Assembly: GCF_020532645.1 (NCBI RefSeq)
Contig: NZ_JAJAUZ010000008.1
Coordinates: 62,001-126,000, forward strand
Origin: Streptomyces bambusae
GTDB lineage: Bacteria; Actinomycetota; Actinomycetes; Streptomycetales; Streptomycetaceae
DNA: 64,000 nt
Reading direction: 5' to 3'
Position numbers and translations under genes: made by a program. Positions 34,587 to 44,119 of this stretch are shown one piece after another; position 1 is the stretch's first letter, and the number at the start of each line of letters is the position of its first letter. The notes under the pieces are model-generated. The model saw only the letters and a list, made by a program, of their open reading frames with translations, did not search any database and was not told the DNA's origin.

Positions 34587-36621
34587 ACTCCGGCATCCGG
34601 GACACCGGGTCCAGCGCCGGATTGGTCAGGGAGTTGGCACGGCCCTCGCCGGGCCAGTGGAACGGCATGAAGACCGTGTCGGCCCGGATCGCGTCCGTGA
34701 TCCGGGCCGGGGCCACCGCGCGGCCGCGCCGCGAGACCACCTCCAGCGGGCCGCCCTCGACCGCCCCGATGCGTTCCGCGAGCCGCGGGTGGAGCTCCAC
34801 GAACGCCCCCGGCGCCGCCGCGTTCAGCTCCTCCACCCGCCGGGTCTGCGCCCCCGACTGGTACTGGGCCACCACCCGGCCCGTCGTCAGCAGCAGCGGG
34901 TACTCGGCGTCCGGCACCTCGTCCGCGTCCCGGTGCGCCACCGGCACGAACCGGGCCCGCCCGTCCTCCGTCGCGAACCGGTCGAGGAACAGCCGGGGCG
35001 TGCCCGTGCCCCCCTCCGGGCACGGCCAGAACACCCCGTCCTCCTCCGCGATCCGCGCGTAGTCGATGCCCGAGTAGTCCGCCGGACCGCCCGCCGACGC
35101 CCGCCGCAGCTCCTCGAACACCTCCTCGGGGTCCTCCGGGAACCCCTTCGCGACGCCCAGCCGCGACGCCAGCCCGTGCAGCACGGAAAGATCGCTGCGC
35201 ACCCCCGGCGGCGGGGTGAGGGCCTGCCGGCGCAGCAGCACCCGGCCCTCCAGGTTGGTCGTCGTCCCCGTCTCCTCCGCCCACTGCGTCACCGGCAGCA
35301 CCACGTCCGCCAGCGCCGCCGTCTCCGACAGCACCACGTCCGCCACCGCCAGGAAGTCCAGCGACCGCAGCCGCTCCTCGACGTGCGCGGCCCGCGGGGC
35401 CGACACCACCGGGTTCGACCCCATCAGGAGTAGCGCCTTCACCTCGCCGCCCAGCGCGTCCAGCAGCTCGTACGCGCTGCGCCCGGGACCAGGCAGCGAG
35501 TCGGGGTCGACGCCCCAGACGCCGGCCACGTGGGCCCGGGCCGCCGGGTCGGTCAGCTTGCGGTAGCCGGGCAGCTGGTCGGCCTTCTGGCCGTGCTCGC
35601 GGCCGCCCTGCCCGTTGCCCTGGCCGGTCAGGCAGCCGTACCCGGACAGCGGGCGGCCCGCGCGCCCGGTGGCCAGGCACAGGTTGATCCAGGCGCCCAC
35701 CGTGTCGGTGCCCTTGGACTGCTGCTCCGGGCCGCGGGCGGTGAGCACCATCGCCGCCTCGGGGGCGCAGAACATCCGCACCGCCTCGCGCAGTTTCGGC
35801 ACCGGCACGCCGGTGATCCGCTCGACCAGCTCCGGCCAGTGCGCCATGGCGGCGGCCCGGGCCTCGGGCCAGCCGGCGGTGCGGGCGGCGATGAACTCCT
35901 CGTCGGTGCGGCCTTCCGCGACCACGAGGTGCAGCAGGCCCAGGGCCAGGGCGAGGTCGGTGCCGGGGCGGGGGGCCAGGTGCAGGTCCGCCTGCTCGGC
36001 GGTCTTGGTGCGGCGGGGGTCGACGACGATCAGGGTGCCGCCGTTCTCCTTCAGCTCCGTGAGGTAGCGCAGCGCGGGCGGCATGGTCTCGGCGAGGTTG
36101 GAGCCGACGAGGATCACGCAGCCGGTGCGGGGGACGTCCGCCAGCGGGAACGGCAGACCGCGGTCGAGCCCGAACGCGCGCTGGTGGGCGGCGGCCGCCG
36201 AGGACATGCAGAACCGGCCGTTGTAGTCGATCTGCGAGGTGCCGAGGGCGACGCGGGCGAACTTGCCGAGCGCGTACGCCTTCTCGTTGGTCAGGCCGCC
36301 ACCGCCGAACACGCCGACGGCGTCCGGGCCGTGGCTGCGGCGGGTGAGGGTCAGGCCCTCGGCGATCGCGTCGAGGGCCTCCTCCCAGGTGGCCGGTTCG
36401 AGCTGCCCGGTGGCGTGGGCGCGGATCAGGGGCTCGGTGAGGCGCACCCGGGAGGAGAGCAGGGCGGGGGCGGTGCGGCCCTTGCCGCACAGGGCGCCCC
36501 TGTTGACCGGGAAGTCCGGCCGCTCGGCCACCGTGACGCCGGGGCCGGCTGCGGCCGGGCGGAGGTTCATGCCGCACTGGAGGGCGCAGTACGGGCAGTG
36601 GGTGGCGGTGGGGGAGTGCAT
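34552..36621 (-). CDS. nasA: Assimilatory nitrate reductase catalytic subunit
   Basis: Molybdopterin-guanine-dinucleotide enzyme reducing nitrate to nitrite, about 689 residues, cytoplasmic (no Tat signal). The N terminus binds a [4Fe-4S] cluster through CPYCALQC and LCGKG. Mo-cofactor blocks follow: TNEKAYALGKFARVALGTSQIDYNGRFCMSSA (Cys as possible Mo ligand), ILVGSNLAETMPP, VVDPRRTKTAEQADLHL, LMGSNPVVS, and the C-terminal domain from LLLTTGRVVAQYQSG to the end. It lacks the C-terminal [2Fe-2S] domain of longer NasA. The start could also be ATG at 36630. A GlnR-like site sits just upstream. Confidence 0.92.
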   Translation of the reverse strand: MHSPTATHCPYCALQCGMNLRPAAAGPGVTVAERPDFPVNRGALCGKGRTAPALLSSRVRLTEPLIRAHATGQLEPATWEEALDAIAEGLTLTRRSHGPDAVGVFGGGGLTNEKAYALGKFARVALGTSQIDYNGRFCMSSAAAAHQRAFGLDRGLPFPLADVPRTGCVILVGSNLAETMPPALRYLTELKENGGTLIVVDPRRTKTAEQADLHLAPRPGTDLALALGLLHLVVAEGRTDEEFIAARTAGWPEARAAAMAHWPELVERITGVPVPKLREAVRMFCAPEAAMVLTARGPEQQSKGTDTVGAWINLCLATGRAGRPLSGYGCLTGQGNGQGGREHGQKADQLPGYRKLTDPAARAHVAGVWGVDPDSLPGPGRSAYELLDALGGEVKALLLMGSNPVVSAPRAAHVEERLRSLDFLAVADVVLSETAALADVVLPVTQWAEETGTTTNLEGRVLLRRQALTPPPGVRSDLSVLHGLASRLGVAKGFPEDPEEVFEELRRASAGGPADYSGIDYARIAEEDGVFWPCPEGGTGTPRLFLDRFATEDGRARFVPVAHRDADEVPDAEYPLLLTTGRVVAQYQSGAQTRRVEELNAAAPGAFVELHPRLAERIGAVEGGPLEVVSRRGRAVAPARITDAIRADTVFMPFHWPGEGRANSLTNPALDPVSRMPEFKVCAVRVRPA

Positions 36622-36644
36622 GCGGCCCATCGTGCGACGGCGGT

Positions 36645-36682
36645 GTTACGCGGGCCGCCGCCCCGCGTTACGTACCGGGTAC
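36645..36682. promoter_or_regulatory. Candidate GlnR binding site upstream of nasA
   Basis: Plus-strand reading GTTAC-n6-CGCCG-n6-GTTAC-n6-GGTAC keeps the 22-bp GlnR periodicity with two perfect a-type half sites (GTnAC); the b-type half sites are poor. Read on the minus strand it gives GTACC-n6-GTAAC at the distal end. Confidence 0.45.
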
Positions 36683-36788
36683 GCCCCCCTCAGCCCCGCC
36701 CGCCCTGCTTGGTGAGCGCCTCGCCCCGCGCCTCGAACGCCGGCGAAGCCGGATCGCGCCCGCAGCATCCGGAGCCCCGGTTCCGGGG

Positions 36789-37583
<795 letters not shown>

Positions 37584-37654
37584 TCACGCCGACCCTAAGC
37601 CGACGCCCCGTCACTCCACCAGACCGCCCGCCGCCCGCCGGCCACGGGCCCCGC

Positions 37655-38311
37655 TCACCCCGCGTCCGCCGCCGCCAGCGCCTGCTCCACCCCGCGTTCG
37701 CGCGGTCCCAGGAAATGCGGGTCCGGCCGGACGGCCGCGTCCAGGGCCGCCTTGCCGGCGGCGAGGATCTCGCGGGCGCCGCCGTAGTACCAGACCGAGT
37801 CCAGCGGCTCGCTCACCCCGACCCCGTACGACTCCACCCCCGCGGCCTCGCACAGTGCGACCGCCCGGCGTATGTGGAAGCCCTGGCTGATCAGTACGGC
37901 CCGGTCCACGTCGAAGACCTTCTTGGCGCGGACGCACGAGTCCCACGTGTCGAAGCCCGCGTAGTCGCTGACGATCCGGTCCGCGGGCACCCCCTGCTCC
38001 GTCAGATAGGTCCGCATCGCGTCCGGCTCGTCGTACTCCGCCCGGCTGTTGTCGCCGGAGACCAGCACCACCTTGACCTTGCCCGCCCGGTACAGGTCCG
38101 CCGCCGCGTCCAGCCGGTGCGCCAGGTACGGCGTCGGCCGGCCGCGCCACAGCCCCGCCCCGAACACCACCGCCACGTCCGACGCCGGCGCGTCCGCGGT
38201 CGTCCGCAGCCGGTCCCCGGCCACCGCGTGGGTCCACGCCGACGGCAGCAGCGCCAGCACGCACAACGCCATCACCGCCTGAACGGTCCGCCGCCGTCCT
38301 CGTACACCCAT
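37655..38311 (-). CDS. SanA/YdcF-type DUF218 membrane protein
   Basis: A 218-residue protein with a basic N terminus and a signal anchor (VQAVMALCVLALLPSAWTHAVA), then a DUF218 domain outside the membrane: DVAVVFGAGLWRGRPTPYLAHRLDAAADLYRAGKVKVVLVSGDNSRAEYDEPDAMRTYLTEQGVPADRI, followed by DTWDSCVRAKKVFDVDRAVLISQGFHIRRAVALCEAAG. These match SanA (vancomycin-exclusion) and ElyC-like proteins linked to envelope integrity. Biochemical activity is unknown. ATG at 38311 has GGGAGG upstream. Divergent from the small frame at 38563. Confidence 0.88.
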   Translation of the reverse strand: MGVRGRRRTVQAVMALCVLALLPSAWTHAVAGDRLRTTADAPASDVAVVFGAGLWRGRPTPYLAHRLDAAADLYRAGKVKVVLVSGDNSRAEYDEPDAMRTYLTEQGVPADRIVSDYAGFDTWDSCVRAKKVFDVDRAVLISQGFHIRRAVALCEAAGVESYGVGVSEPLDSVWYYGGAREILAAGKAALDAAVRPDPHFLGPRERGVEQALAAADAG

Positions 38312-38562
38312 GGTCGCCTCCCCGCTGTTCCCGCGCGGATCTCCGCACGGCGATCTCCCCTGTGGACGCACCCGGGACCCGGGCGGTTCACCCCGTGACC
38401 GCCCGCACCACCCCGAACACGCTCCGTGACAAGAAGAGCACACCCCACTGACAACGCCCCCGGGACCCTCTGACAGCCGGCCCGGCCCCCGCGTGAGCCG
38501 CCGGTAAACACCCGTCACGCCCACGCAACGGCCCGGCAACCTCGGCCCGCCAGGATCGGTCC

Positions 38563-38775
38563 ATGACGGAGCCGGACCCCGCACCGCTCTTCCCCTTCGC
38601 CAGCACGGCCGACCTCCTCGGCCGCATCACCGCCCAGCTCGGCACCCAGCTCAGCGGCCTGCGCCCGCCGGGGGCCCGCCGGAACGGAGCCCCCGCATGC
38701 ACCGCACCCGCCCCGCCGCCACGCTCGTCGCCGTCGCCCACGGCAGCCGCGACCCCCGCGCCCTCCGCACCGTGA
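38563..38775 (+). CDS. Possible small protein upstream of, and overlapping, the chelatase gene
   Basis: A 70-residue frame starting MTEPDPAPLFPFASTADLLGRITAQLGTQLSGLRPP, with AGGAT seven bases before the ATG. The first 35 residues look like a real amphipathic protein; the rest is Pro/Ala/Ser-rich and runs through the start of the chelatase gene in another frame (79-base overlap). It may be a genuine short gene coupled to the chelatase or an upstream open reading frame. No family recognised. Confidence 0.4.
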   Translation: MTEPDPAPLFPFASTADLLGRITAQLGTQLSGLRPPGARRNGAPACTAPAPPPRSSPSPTAAATPAPSAP

Positions 38776-39473
38776 CCGCCCTGCTGGACCGGGTCCGCGA
38801 ACTCCGCCCCGGCCTCCCCGTCCGGCTCGGCCACATCGAACTCAACGCCCCCCTCCTCGACGACACCCTCGACGCCCTCGCCGCCGGCCCCTCCGCCACC
38901 GACCTACCCGGCGGACCCGCCGGAGCCGTCCTCGTACCGCTCCTCCTCGGCCGCGGTCACCACGTCAAGCACGACCTGCCCCACGCCGCCGCCCGCGCGG
39001 CCGCCGCCGGCCTGCGCACCCGCATCGCCGCCCCCCTCGGCCCGCACCCGCTCCTCGTCGAAGCCCTCCACGACCGCCTGCACGAAACCGGCTGGACCCC
39101 CGGCCGCGGCGCCGCCGTCGTCCTCGCCGCCGCCGGCTCCCGCGACCCGCAGTCCGCCACCGACGCCCGGCACACCGCCCGCCTGCTCTCCGAACGCCTC
39201 GGCGGCACCCCCGTGCTCCCCGGCTACGCCTCCGCCGCCACCCCCACCGTCCCCGACGCCGTACGCGCCCTCACCGCCCGCGGCCTCCACCGGATCGCCA
39301 TCGCCTCGTACTTCACCGCCCCCGGCCGGTTCGCCGCCCAGAGCGCCGCCGCCGGGCCCGGCCCGGCCGCCGCCCCGCTCGGCGACCACCCCGCCCTCGC
39401 CCGGCTCGTCCTGCACCGCTACGACCACGCCCCCGCCCACCGGCCCGCCCCCGCCCTCCTGGGGTCCGCCTGA
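38697..39473 (+). CDS. Sirohydrochlorin chelatase (CbiX/SirB type)
   Basis: A 258-residue two-domain chelatase that inserts Fe (or Co) into sirohydrochlorin. Domain 1 begins LVAVAHGSRDPRA with the metal-binding His, followed by LGHIELNAPLLDDTLDAL and LVPLLLGRGHHVKHDLP with the second His. Domain 2 starts AVVLAAAGSRDPQS, where the equivalent His is replaced, as expected for one active half. Given nirB and nasA nearby, iron insertion to make siroheme for nitrite reductase is the likely role (inference). ATG at 38697 has GGAG about eight bases upstream. Confidence 0.87.
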   Translation: MHRTRPAATLVAVAHGSRDPRALRTVTALLDRVRELRPGLPVRLGHIELNAPLLDDTLDALAAGPSATDLPGGPAGAVLVPLLLGRGHHVKHDLPHAAARAAAAGLRTRIAAPLGPHPLLVEALHDRLHETGWTPGRGAAVVLAAAGSRDPQSATDARHTARLLSERLGGTPVLPGYASAATPTVPDAVRALTARGLHRIAIASYFTAPGRFAAQSAAAGPGPAAAPLGDHPALARLVLHRYDHAPAHRPAPALLGSA

Positions 39474-39517
39474 CGGTATGCACCCGGATTGTCGGCCCGT
39501 CCGGTTAACGTCTCTGC

Positions 39518-40816
39518 ATGGAAGGCAGCACCGCACCCAGCCCGTTCTACGAACCCTCCGACACCGAGCGCTGGGCCGCCGAGCCCGACAAACGCCCGGG
39601 ACGCACCGCCTTCCAGCGCGACCGCGCCCGCGTGCTGCACTCCGCCGCGCTGCGCCGCCTCGCCGGAAAGACCCAGGTCGTCACCCCCGGCACCCGCTCC
39701 TGGGACTGGGACGCCAGCCCCCGCACCCGGCTCACCCACTCCCTGGAATGCGCCCAGGTCGGCCGCGAACTCGGCGCCGCCCTCGGCTGCGACCCCGACC
39801 TCGTCGAAGCCGCCTGCCTGTCCCACGACATGGGCCACCCGCCGTTCGGGCACAACGGCGAGGAAGTCCTCAACGAGTTCGCGAAGGACTGCGGCGGGTT
39901 CGAGGGCAACGCCCAGTCGCTGCGCCTGCTCACCCGCCTCGAACCCAAGCGGTTCACCACCGACCCCGGCACCGGCGAACTCACCAGCGTCGGCCTCAAC
40001 CTGACCCGCGCCTGCCTCGACGCCGCCACCAAGTACCCCTGGGCGCGCGGCGGCCACCCCACCGACCCGGACTCCGTGAAGTTCGGCGCGTACGAGGACG
40101 ACCTGCCGGTCTTCGCCTGGCTGCGCGAAGGCGCCCCCGCCGACCGCAAGTGCTTCGAGGCCCAGGTCATGGACTGGTCCGACGACGTCGCGTACTCCGT
40201 CCACGACTTCGAGGACGGCCTGCACGCCGGCCACCTCGACCCCAACCTCCTCTTCGCCGAACCCGAACGCGCCGACATCTGGCGCGTCGCCATCGGCCGC
40301 TACGTGCCCGCCGGCACCGCGCCCGAGGAACTCCGCGAAGCCCTCGACCGGCTGATGGCCGAGGACTGGTGGCCGCACGGGTACGACGGATCGGCCGTCG
40401 CCCAGGCCCGCCTCAAGGACGCCACCAGCCAGCTCATCGGCCGGTTCTGCCTGGCCGCCGAAGGCGCCACCCGCGAGGCGTACGGCTCCGGCCGGCTCAC
40501 CCGCTACGGCGCCGAACTCGTCGTCCCCCGCGCCACCCGCAACGAGTGCGCCGTCCTCAAGGCGGTCGCCGACCTGTACGTCATGCAGCGCGACGAACAG
40601 GAACGCCTCCGCGCCGACCAGCGCATCGTCCTCGCCGAACTCGCCGAGGCCCTCAGCGCCCGCGCCCCCGAAGGGCTCGACCCCCAGTTCCGGGCCCTGT
40701 TCGACGCCGCACCCGACGACAAGGCCCGCAAACGGGCCGTCATCGACCAGATCGCCTCGCTCACCGACGCCTCCGCCCGCACCCTCCACGCACGGCTCAC
40801 GGCGCGCCGCGGGTGA
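39518..40816 (+). CDS. dgt: Deoxyguanosinetriphosphate triphosphohydrolase (dGTPase)
   Basis: HD-domain hydrolase that cleaves dGTP to deoxyguanosine and triphosphate, 432 residues. The metal site is built from [12 protein letters not shown] (His), [17 protein letters not shown] (His-Asp and second His) and [17 protein letters not shown] (Asp). N-terminal [23 protein letters not shown] is the typical dGTPase opening. It is 101 bases upstream of an FAD-reductase gene and close to dnaG, a conserved dgt-dnaG neighbourhood in this group, which ties it to DNA precursor control. ATG at 39518. Confidence 0.94.
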   Translation: MEGSTAPSPFYEPSDTERWAAEPDKRPGRTAFQRDRARVLHSAALRRLAGKTQVVTPGTRSWDWDASPRTRLTHSLECAQVGRELGAALGCDPDLVEAACLSHDMGHPPFGHNGEEVLNEFAKDCGGFEGNAQSLRLLTRLEPKRFTTDPGTGELTSVGLNLTRACLDAATKYPWARGGHPTDPDSVKFGAYEDDLPVFAWLREGAPADRKCFEAQVMDWSDDVAYSVHDFEDGLHAGHLDPNLLFAEPERADIWRVAIGRYVPAGTAPEELREALDRLMAEDWWPHGYDGSAVAQARLKDATSQLIGRFCLAAEGATREAYGSGRLTRYGAELVVPRATRNECAVLKAVADLYVMQRDEQERLRADQRIVLAELAEALSARAPEGLDPQFRALFDAAPDDKARKRAVIDQIASLTDASARTLHARLTARRG

Positions 40817-40909
40817 GCCGATCGGGCCACGTCCCCTTCACGGGGCAGGCTCAGTGCGGGACGCTCGCATACGGTCGCATGTGGCGCAGAGGCAACGAGG
40901 AGGCATCAG

Positions 40910-42172
40910 GTGGTCGACGCACACCGGACGTTCGTCATCGTCGGCGGAGGACTGGCCGGAGCAAAGGCGGCCGAAACGCTCAGGTCCGAAGGGTTCACGG
41001 GCCGGGTGATCATGATCTGCGACGAGCGCGACCACCCCTACGAACGGCCGCCGCTGTCCAAGGGGTTCCTCACCGGCAAGGAGGAGCGCGACTCGGTCTT
41101 CGTCCACGAACCCGCCTGGTACGCGCGTGCCGACGTCGAACTCCACCTCGGCCAGCCCGCCGTGCACCTGGACCGCGCGGCGAAGACCGTCACCCTCGGC
41201 GACGGCACCCTCGTCCCGTACGACCGGCTGCTGCTGGCCACCGGCTCCGAGCCGCGCCGCCTCGACATCCCCGGCACCGACCTCGCCGGCGTGCACCACC
41301 TGCGCCGCCTCGCCCACGCCGAACGGCTCCGCCGGGTCCTGACGGCCCTCGGCCGCGACAACGGGCACCTCGTCATCGCCGGCGGCGGCTGGATCGGCCT
41401 GGAGGTAGCCGCCGCCGCCCGCGGCTACGGCGCCGAGGTCACCGTCGTCGAACCCGAGCCGACCCCGCTGCACGCGGTCCTCGGCCCCGAGATCGGCCGC
41501 CTCTTCACCGACCTGCACGCCGCCCACGGCGTCCGCTTCCACTTCGGGGCCCGCCTCACCGAGATCACCGGCCAGGACGGCATGGTCCTCGCCGCCCGCA
41601 CCGACGACGGCGAGGAGCACCCCGCGCACGCCGTGCTCGCCGCCATCGGCGCCGCCCCCCGCACCGCCCTCGCCGAGGCCGCCGGCCTGACCCTGGCCGC
41701 CCGCGAGCACGGCGGCGGCATCGCCGTCGACGCCTCGCTGCGCACCTCCGACCCCGACGTCTTCGCCGCCGGCGACGTCGCCGCCGCCGAGCACCCGCTC
41801 CTCGGCACCCGGCTGCGCGTCGAGCACTGGGCCAACGCCCTCAACGGCGGCCCGGCCGCCGCCCGCGCCATGCTCGGCCAGGACGTCTCGTACGACCGCG
41901 TCCCGTACTTCTTCTCCGACCAGTACGACCTCGGCATGGAGTACTCCGGCTACGCCCCGCCCGGCAGCTACGACCAGGTCCTGATCCGCGGCGACGCCGC
42001 CAAGCGCGAGTTCATCGCCTTCTGGCTGTCCGACGGCCGGGTGCTCGCCGGCATGAACGTGAACGTGTGGGACGTCACCGCCCCCATCCAGGCCCTGATC
42101 AGGAGCGGTGCCACCCCCGATCCCGACCGGCTCGCCGACCCGTCGGTGCCGCTGGACTCCCTCACCGGCTGA
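40910..42172 (+). CDS. FAD-dependent ferredoxin-reductase-type oxidoreductase
   Basis: A 420-residue flavoprotein of the class I pyridine-nucleotide disulfide fold without redox Cys. FAD site FVIVGGGLAGAKAAETLRSEGF, DHPYERPPLSKGFLTG, LLLATGSEPRRLDIPG, NAD(P) site HLVIAGGGWIGLEVAAAARGYG, second FAD motif SDPDVFAAGDVA, and a C-terminal reductase domain with RVEHWANALNGG. These are features of ferredoxin/rubredoxin reductases that serve oxygenases or P450s; the partner is unknown and no ferredoxin gene is adjacent. GTG at 40910 follows GAGGAGG. It sits between dgt and dnaG. Confidence 0.9.
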   Translation: MVDAHRTFVIVGGGLAGAKAAETLRSEGFTGRVIMICDERDHPYERPPLSKGFLTGKEERDSVFVHEPAWYARADVELHLGQPAVHLDRAAKTVTLGDGTLVPYDRLLLATGSEPRRLDIPGTDLAGVHHLRRLAHAERLRRVLTALGRDNGHLVIAGGGWIGLEVAAAARGYGAEVTVVEPEPTPLHAVLGPEIGRLFTDLHAAHGVRFHFGARLTEITGQDGMVLAARTDDGEEHPAHAVLAAIGAAPRTALAEAAGLTLAAREHGGGIAVDASLRTSDPDVFAAGDVAAAEHPLLGTRLRVEHWANALNGGPAAARAMLGQDVSYDRVPYFFSDQYDLGMEYSGYAPPGSYDQVLIRGDAAKREFIAFWLSDGRVLAGMNVNVWDVTAPIQALIRSGATPDPDRLADPSVPLDSLTG

Positions 42173-42214
42173 CCGCCGACGGCTGCGCCGGACCGGGGCC
42201 CGTAGACTTCACGC

Positions 42215-44119
42215 GTGGCAGGCAGGATCAACGACGACGACGTGAAGGCGGTACGGGACGCGGTCCCGATCGACGCCGTGGTGTCCGAGTACCTCCAGCT
42301 GCGCAACGCCGGCGGCGGCAACCTCAAGGGCCTCTGCCCCTTCCACGACGAGAAGTCCCCGTCCTTCCAGGTCAGCCCCAGCAAGGGCCTGTACCACTGC
42401 TTCGGCTGCCAGGCGGGCGGGGACACCCTCGACTTCATCATGAAGATCGACCACCTCTCCTTCTCGGAGGCGGTCGAGCGGCTGGCCGGCCAGGCCGGCA
42501 TCACCCTCCGGTACGAGGAGGGCGGCTACACCGCCGGCACCAGCGGCCGCGGCGAGCGGATCCGGCTGGTCGAGGCGCACAAGGCGGCCGCCGTCTTCTA
42601 CGCGGGCCAGCTGGAGAGCCCCGAGGCGGAGATCGCCCGCGCCTTCCTCGCCTCCCGCGGTTTCGACCAGGCCGCGGCCGCGCACTTCGGCGTCGGCTAC
42701 AGCCCGGCCGGCTGGGACCACCTGACCCGCTTCCTGCGCGGCAAGGGGTTCAGCGACAAGGAGCTGCTGCTCTCCGGCCTCGCCCAGGACAGCCGCAGCG
42801 GCAAGCCGATCGACCGGTTCCGCGGCCGCCTGATGTGGCCCATCCGCGACATCACCGGCGAGGTCGTCGGCTTCGGCGCGCGCAAACTCCGCGACGACGA
42901 CAACGGCCCGAAGTACCTCAACACGCCGGAGACGGCGATCTACAAGAAGTCGCAGGTCCTCTACGGCATCGACCTCGCCAAGAAGGAGATCGTCCGGACC
43001 AGCCGGGCCGTCGTCGTCGAGGGCTACACCGACGTCATGGCCTGCCACCTCGCCGGCGTCACCACCGCCATCGCCACCTGTGGCACCGCGTTCGGCGGCG
43101 ACCACATCAAGATCCTCCGGCGGCTCCTGATGGACAACGCCACCGCCGAGGTGATCTTCACCTTCGACGGTGACGCGGCCGGCCAGAAGGCCGCCCTGCG
43201 GGCCTTCGAGGACGACCAGAAGTTCGCCGCCGAGACGTCCATCGCGATCACGCCCGGCGGCATGGACCCCTGCGAACTGCGGCTCGCCGAGGGCAACCAG
43301 GCCGTCGAGGACCTGGTCGAGTCCCGCACCCCGCTCTTCGAGTTCGCCCTGCGCCACATCGTGGCCCGGCACAACCTGGAGAACCCGGCCGGCCGGGCCG
43401 CCGCCCTCGACGAGGCCGCGCCCGTGGTCGCCCACATCAAGAACATCGCCATCCAGCACGAGTCCGCCGTCCAGCTCGCCGGGATGCTCGGCGTCCGCGA
43501 CGAGCAGTTCGTCGTCAAGCGGGTCGCCCAGCTCGCCCGCTGGGCCCGCGACCGCGGCGGCCGGGCCCCCCAGCAGCCCCCGCGCGCCGGCTCCGGGTCC
43601 GCGAGCGCCGCCCCCGCTCCGGCCGCGGCCCCGCCCGGCCCCGCGCTCAACCTGCGCAGCCCCGCCCACCGCACCGAGCGCGAGCTGCTCAAACTCGCCC
43701 TCCAGCGCCCCGACCTGGTCTCGCCGGCCTTCGACGCGTACGGGGTCGACGAGTTCACCGCCCCGCCGTACGCGACGGTCCGGCAGGCCATCCAGGACGC
43801 CGGCGGCGTCGCCCGGGGCGGCGACGACTACCTGGCCCGCGTCCGCGAGGCCGCGCCGAACGACACGGTCCGCGCCATGGTCACCGAGCTGGCCGTCGAG
43901 GCCATCCACGCCAAGACCGTGGACGAGGTGTACGCGGGCGTCCAGCTCGTCCAGGTCCGGCTGCGCGCGGTGGACCGCCGGGTCCACGACATCCAGGGCT
44001 CCCTGGCCCGCCTCGGCCAGGGCGGCCCCGCCGACCGGCTGGCCGCCGTCCAGAACGAACTCTGGGTCCTCCAGCAGTACGGCCAGTCCCTCCGCAACCG
44101 CGGCGCGGCGGCCCTCTAG
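42215..44119 (+). CDS. dnaG: DNA primase
   Basis: Makes RNA primers at the replication fork, 634 residues. N-terminal CHC2 zinc domain with CPFHDEKSPSFQ and YHCFGCQAGGD, RNA polymerase domain with the Toprim acidic residues in VVVEGYTDVMA and FDGDAAGQKAA, and a C-terminal DnaB-binding helicase-interaction domain (about 450-634) after an Ala/Pro-rich linker near residue 450-480. GTG at 42215 is chosen on the usual start AGRINDDDVKAVRDAVPID. The stop overlaps the stop of the opposing nucleotidyltransferase gene by four bases, so there is no room for a terminator. Confidence 0.97.
   Translation: MAGRINDDDVKAVRDAVPIDAVVSEYLQLRNAGGGNLKGLCPFHDEKSPSFQVSPSKGLYHCFGCQAGGDTLDFIMKIDHLSFSEAVERLAGQAGITLRYEEGGYTAGTSGRGERIRLVEAHKAAAVFYAGQLESPEAEIARAFLASRGFDQAAAAHFGVGYSPAGWDHLTRFLRGKGFSDKELLLSGLAQDSRSGKPIDRFRGRLMWPIRDITGEVVGFGARKLRDDDNGPKYLNTPETAIYKKSQVLYGIDLAKKEIVRTSRAVVVEGYTDVMACHLAGVTTAIATCGTAFGGDHIKILRRLLMDNATAEVIFTFDGDAAGQKAALRAFEDDQKFAAETSIAITPGGMDPCELRLAEGNQAVEDLVESRTPLFEFALRHIVARHNLENPAGRAAALDEAAPVVAHIKNIAIQHESAVQLAGMLGVRDEQFVVKRVAQLARWARDRGGRAPQQPPRAGSGSASAAPAPAAAPPGPALNLRSPAHRTERELLKLALQRPDLVSPAFDAYGVDEFTAPPYATVRQAIQDAGGVARGGDDYLARVREAAPNDTVRAMVTELAVEAIHAKTVDEVYAGVQLVQVRLRAVDRRVHDIQGSLARLGQGGPADRLAAVQNELWVLQQYGQSLRNRGAAAL

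Noticed and set aside
39478..43173. A 1231-residue plus-strand frame over dgt, the reductase and dnaG
   Set aside because: Out-of-frame shadow of three well-supported genes with low-complexity Arg/Pro composition.
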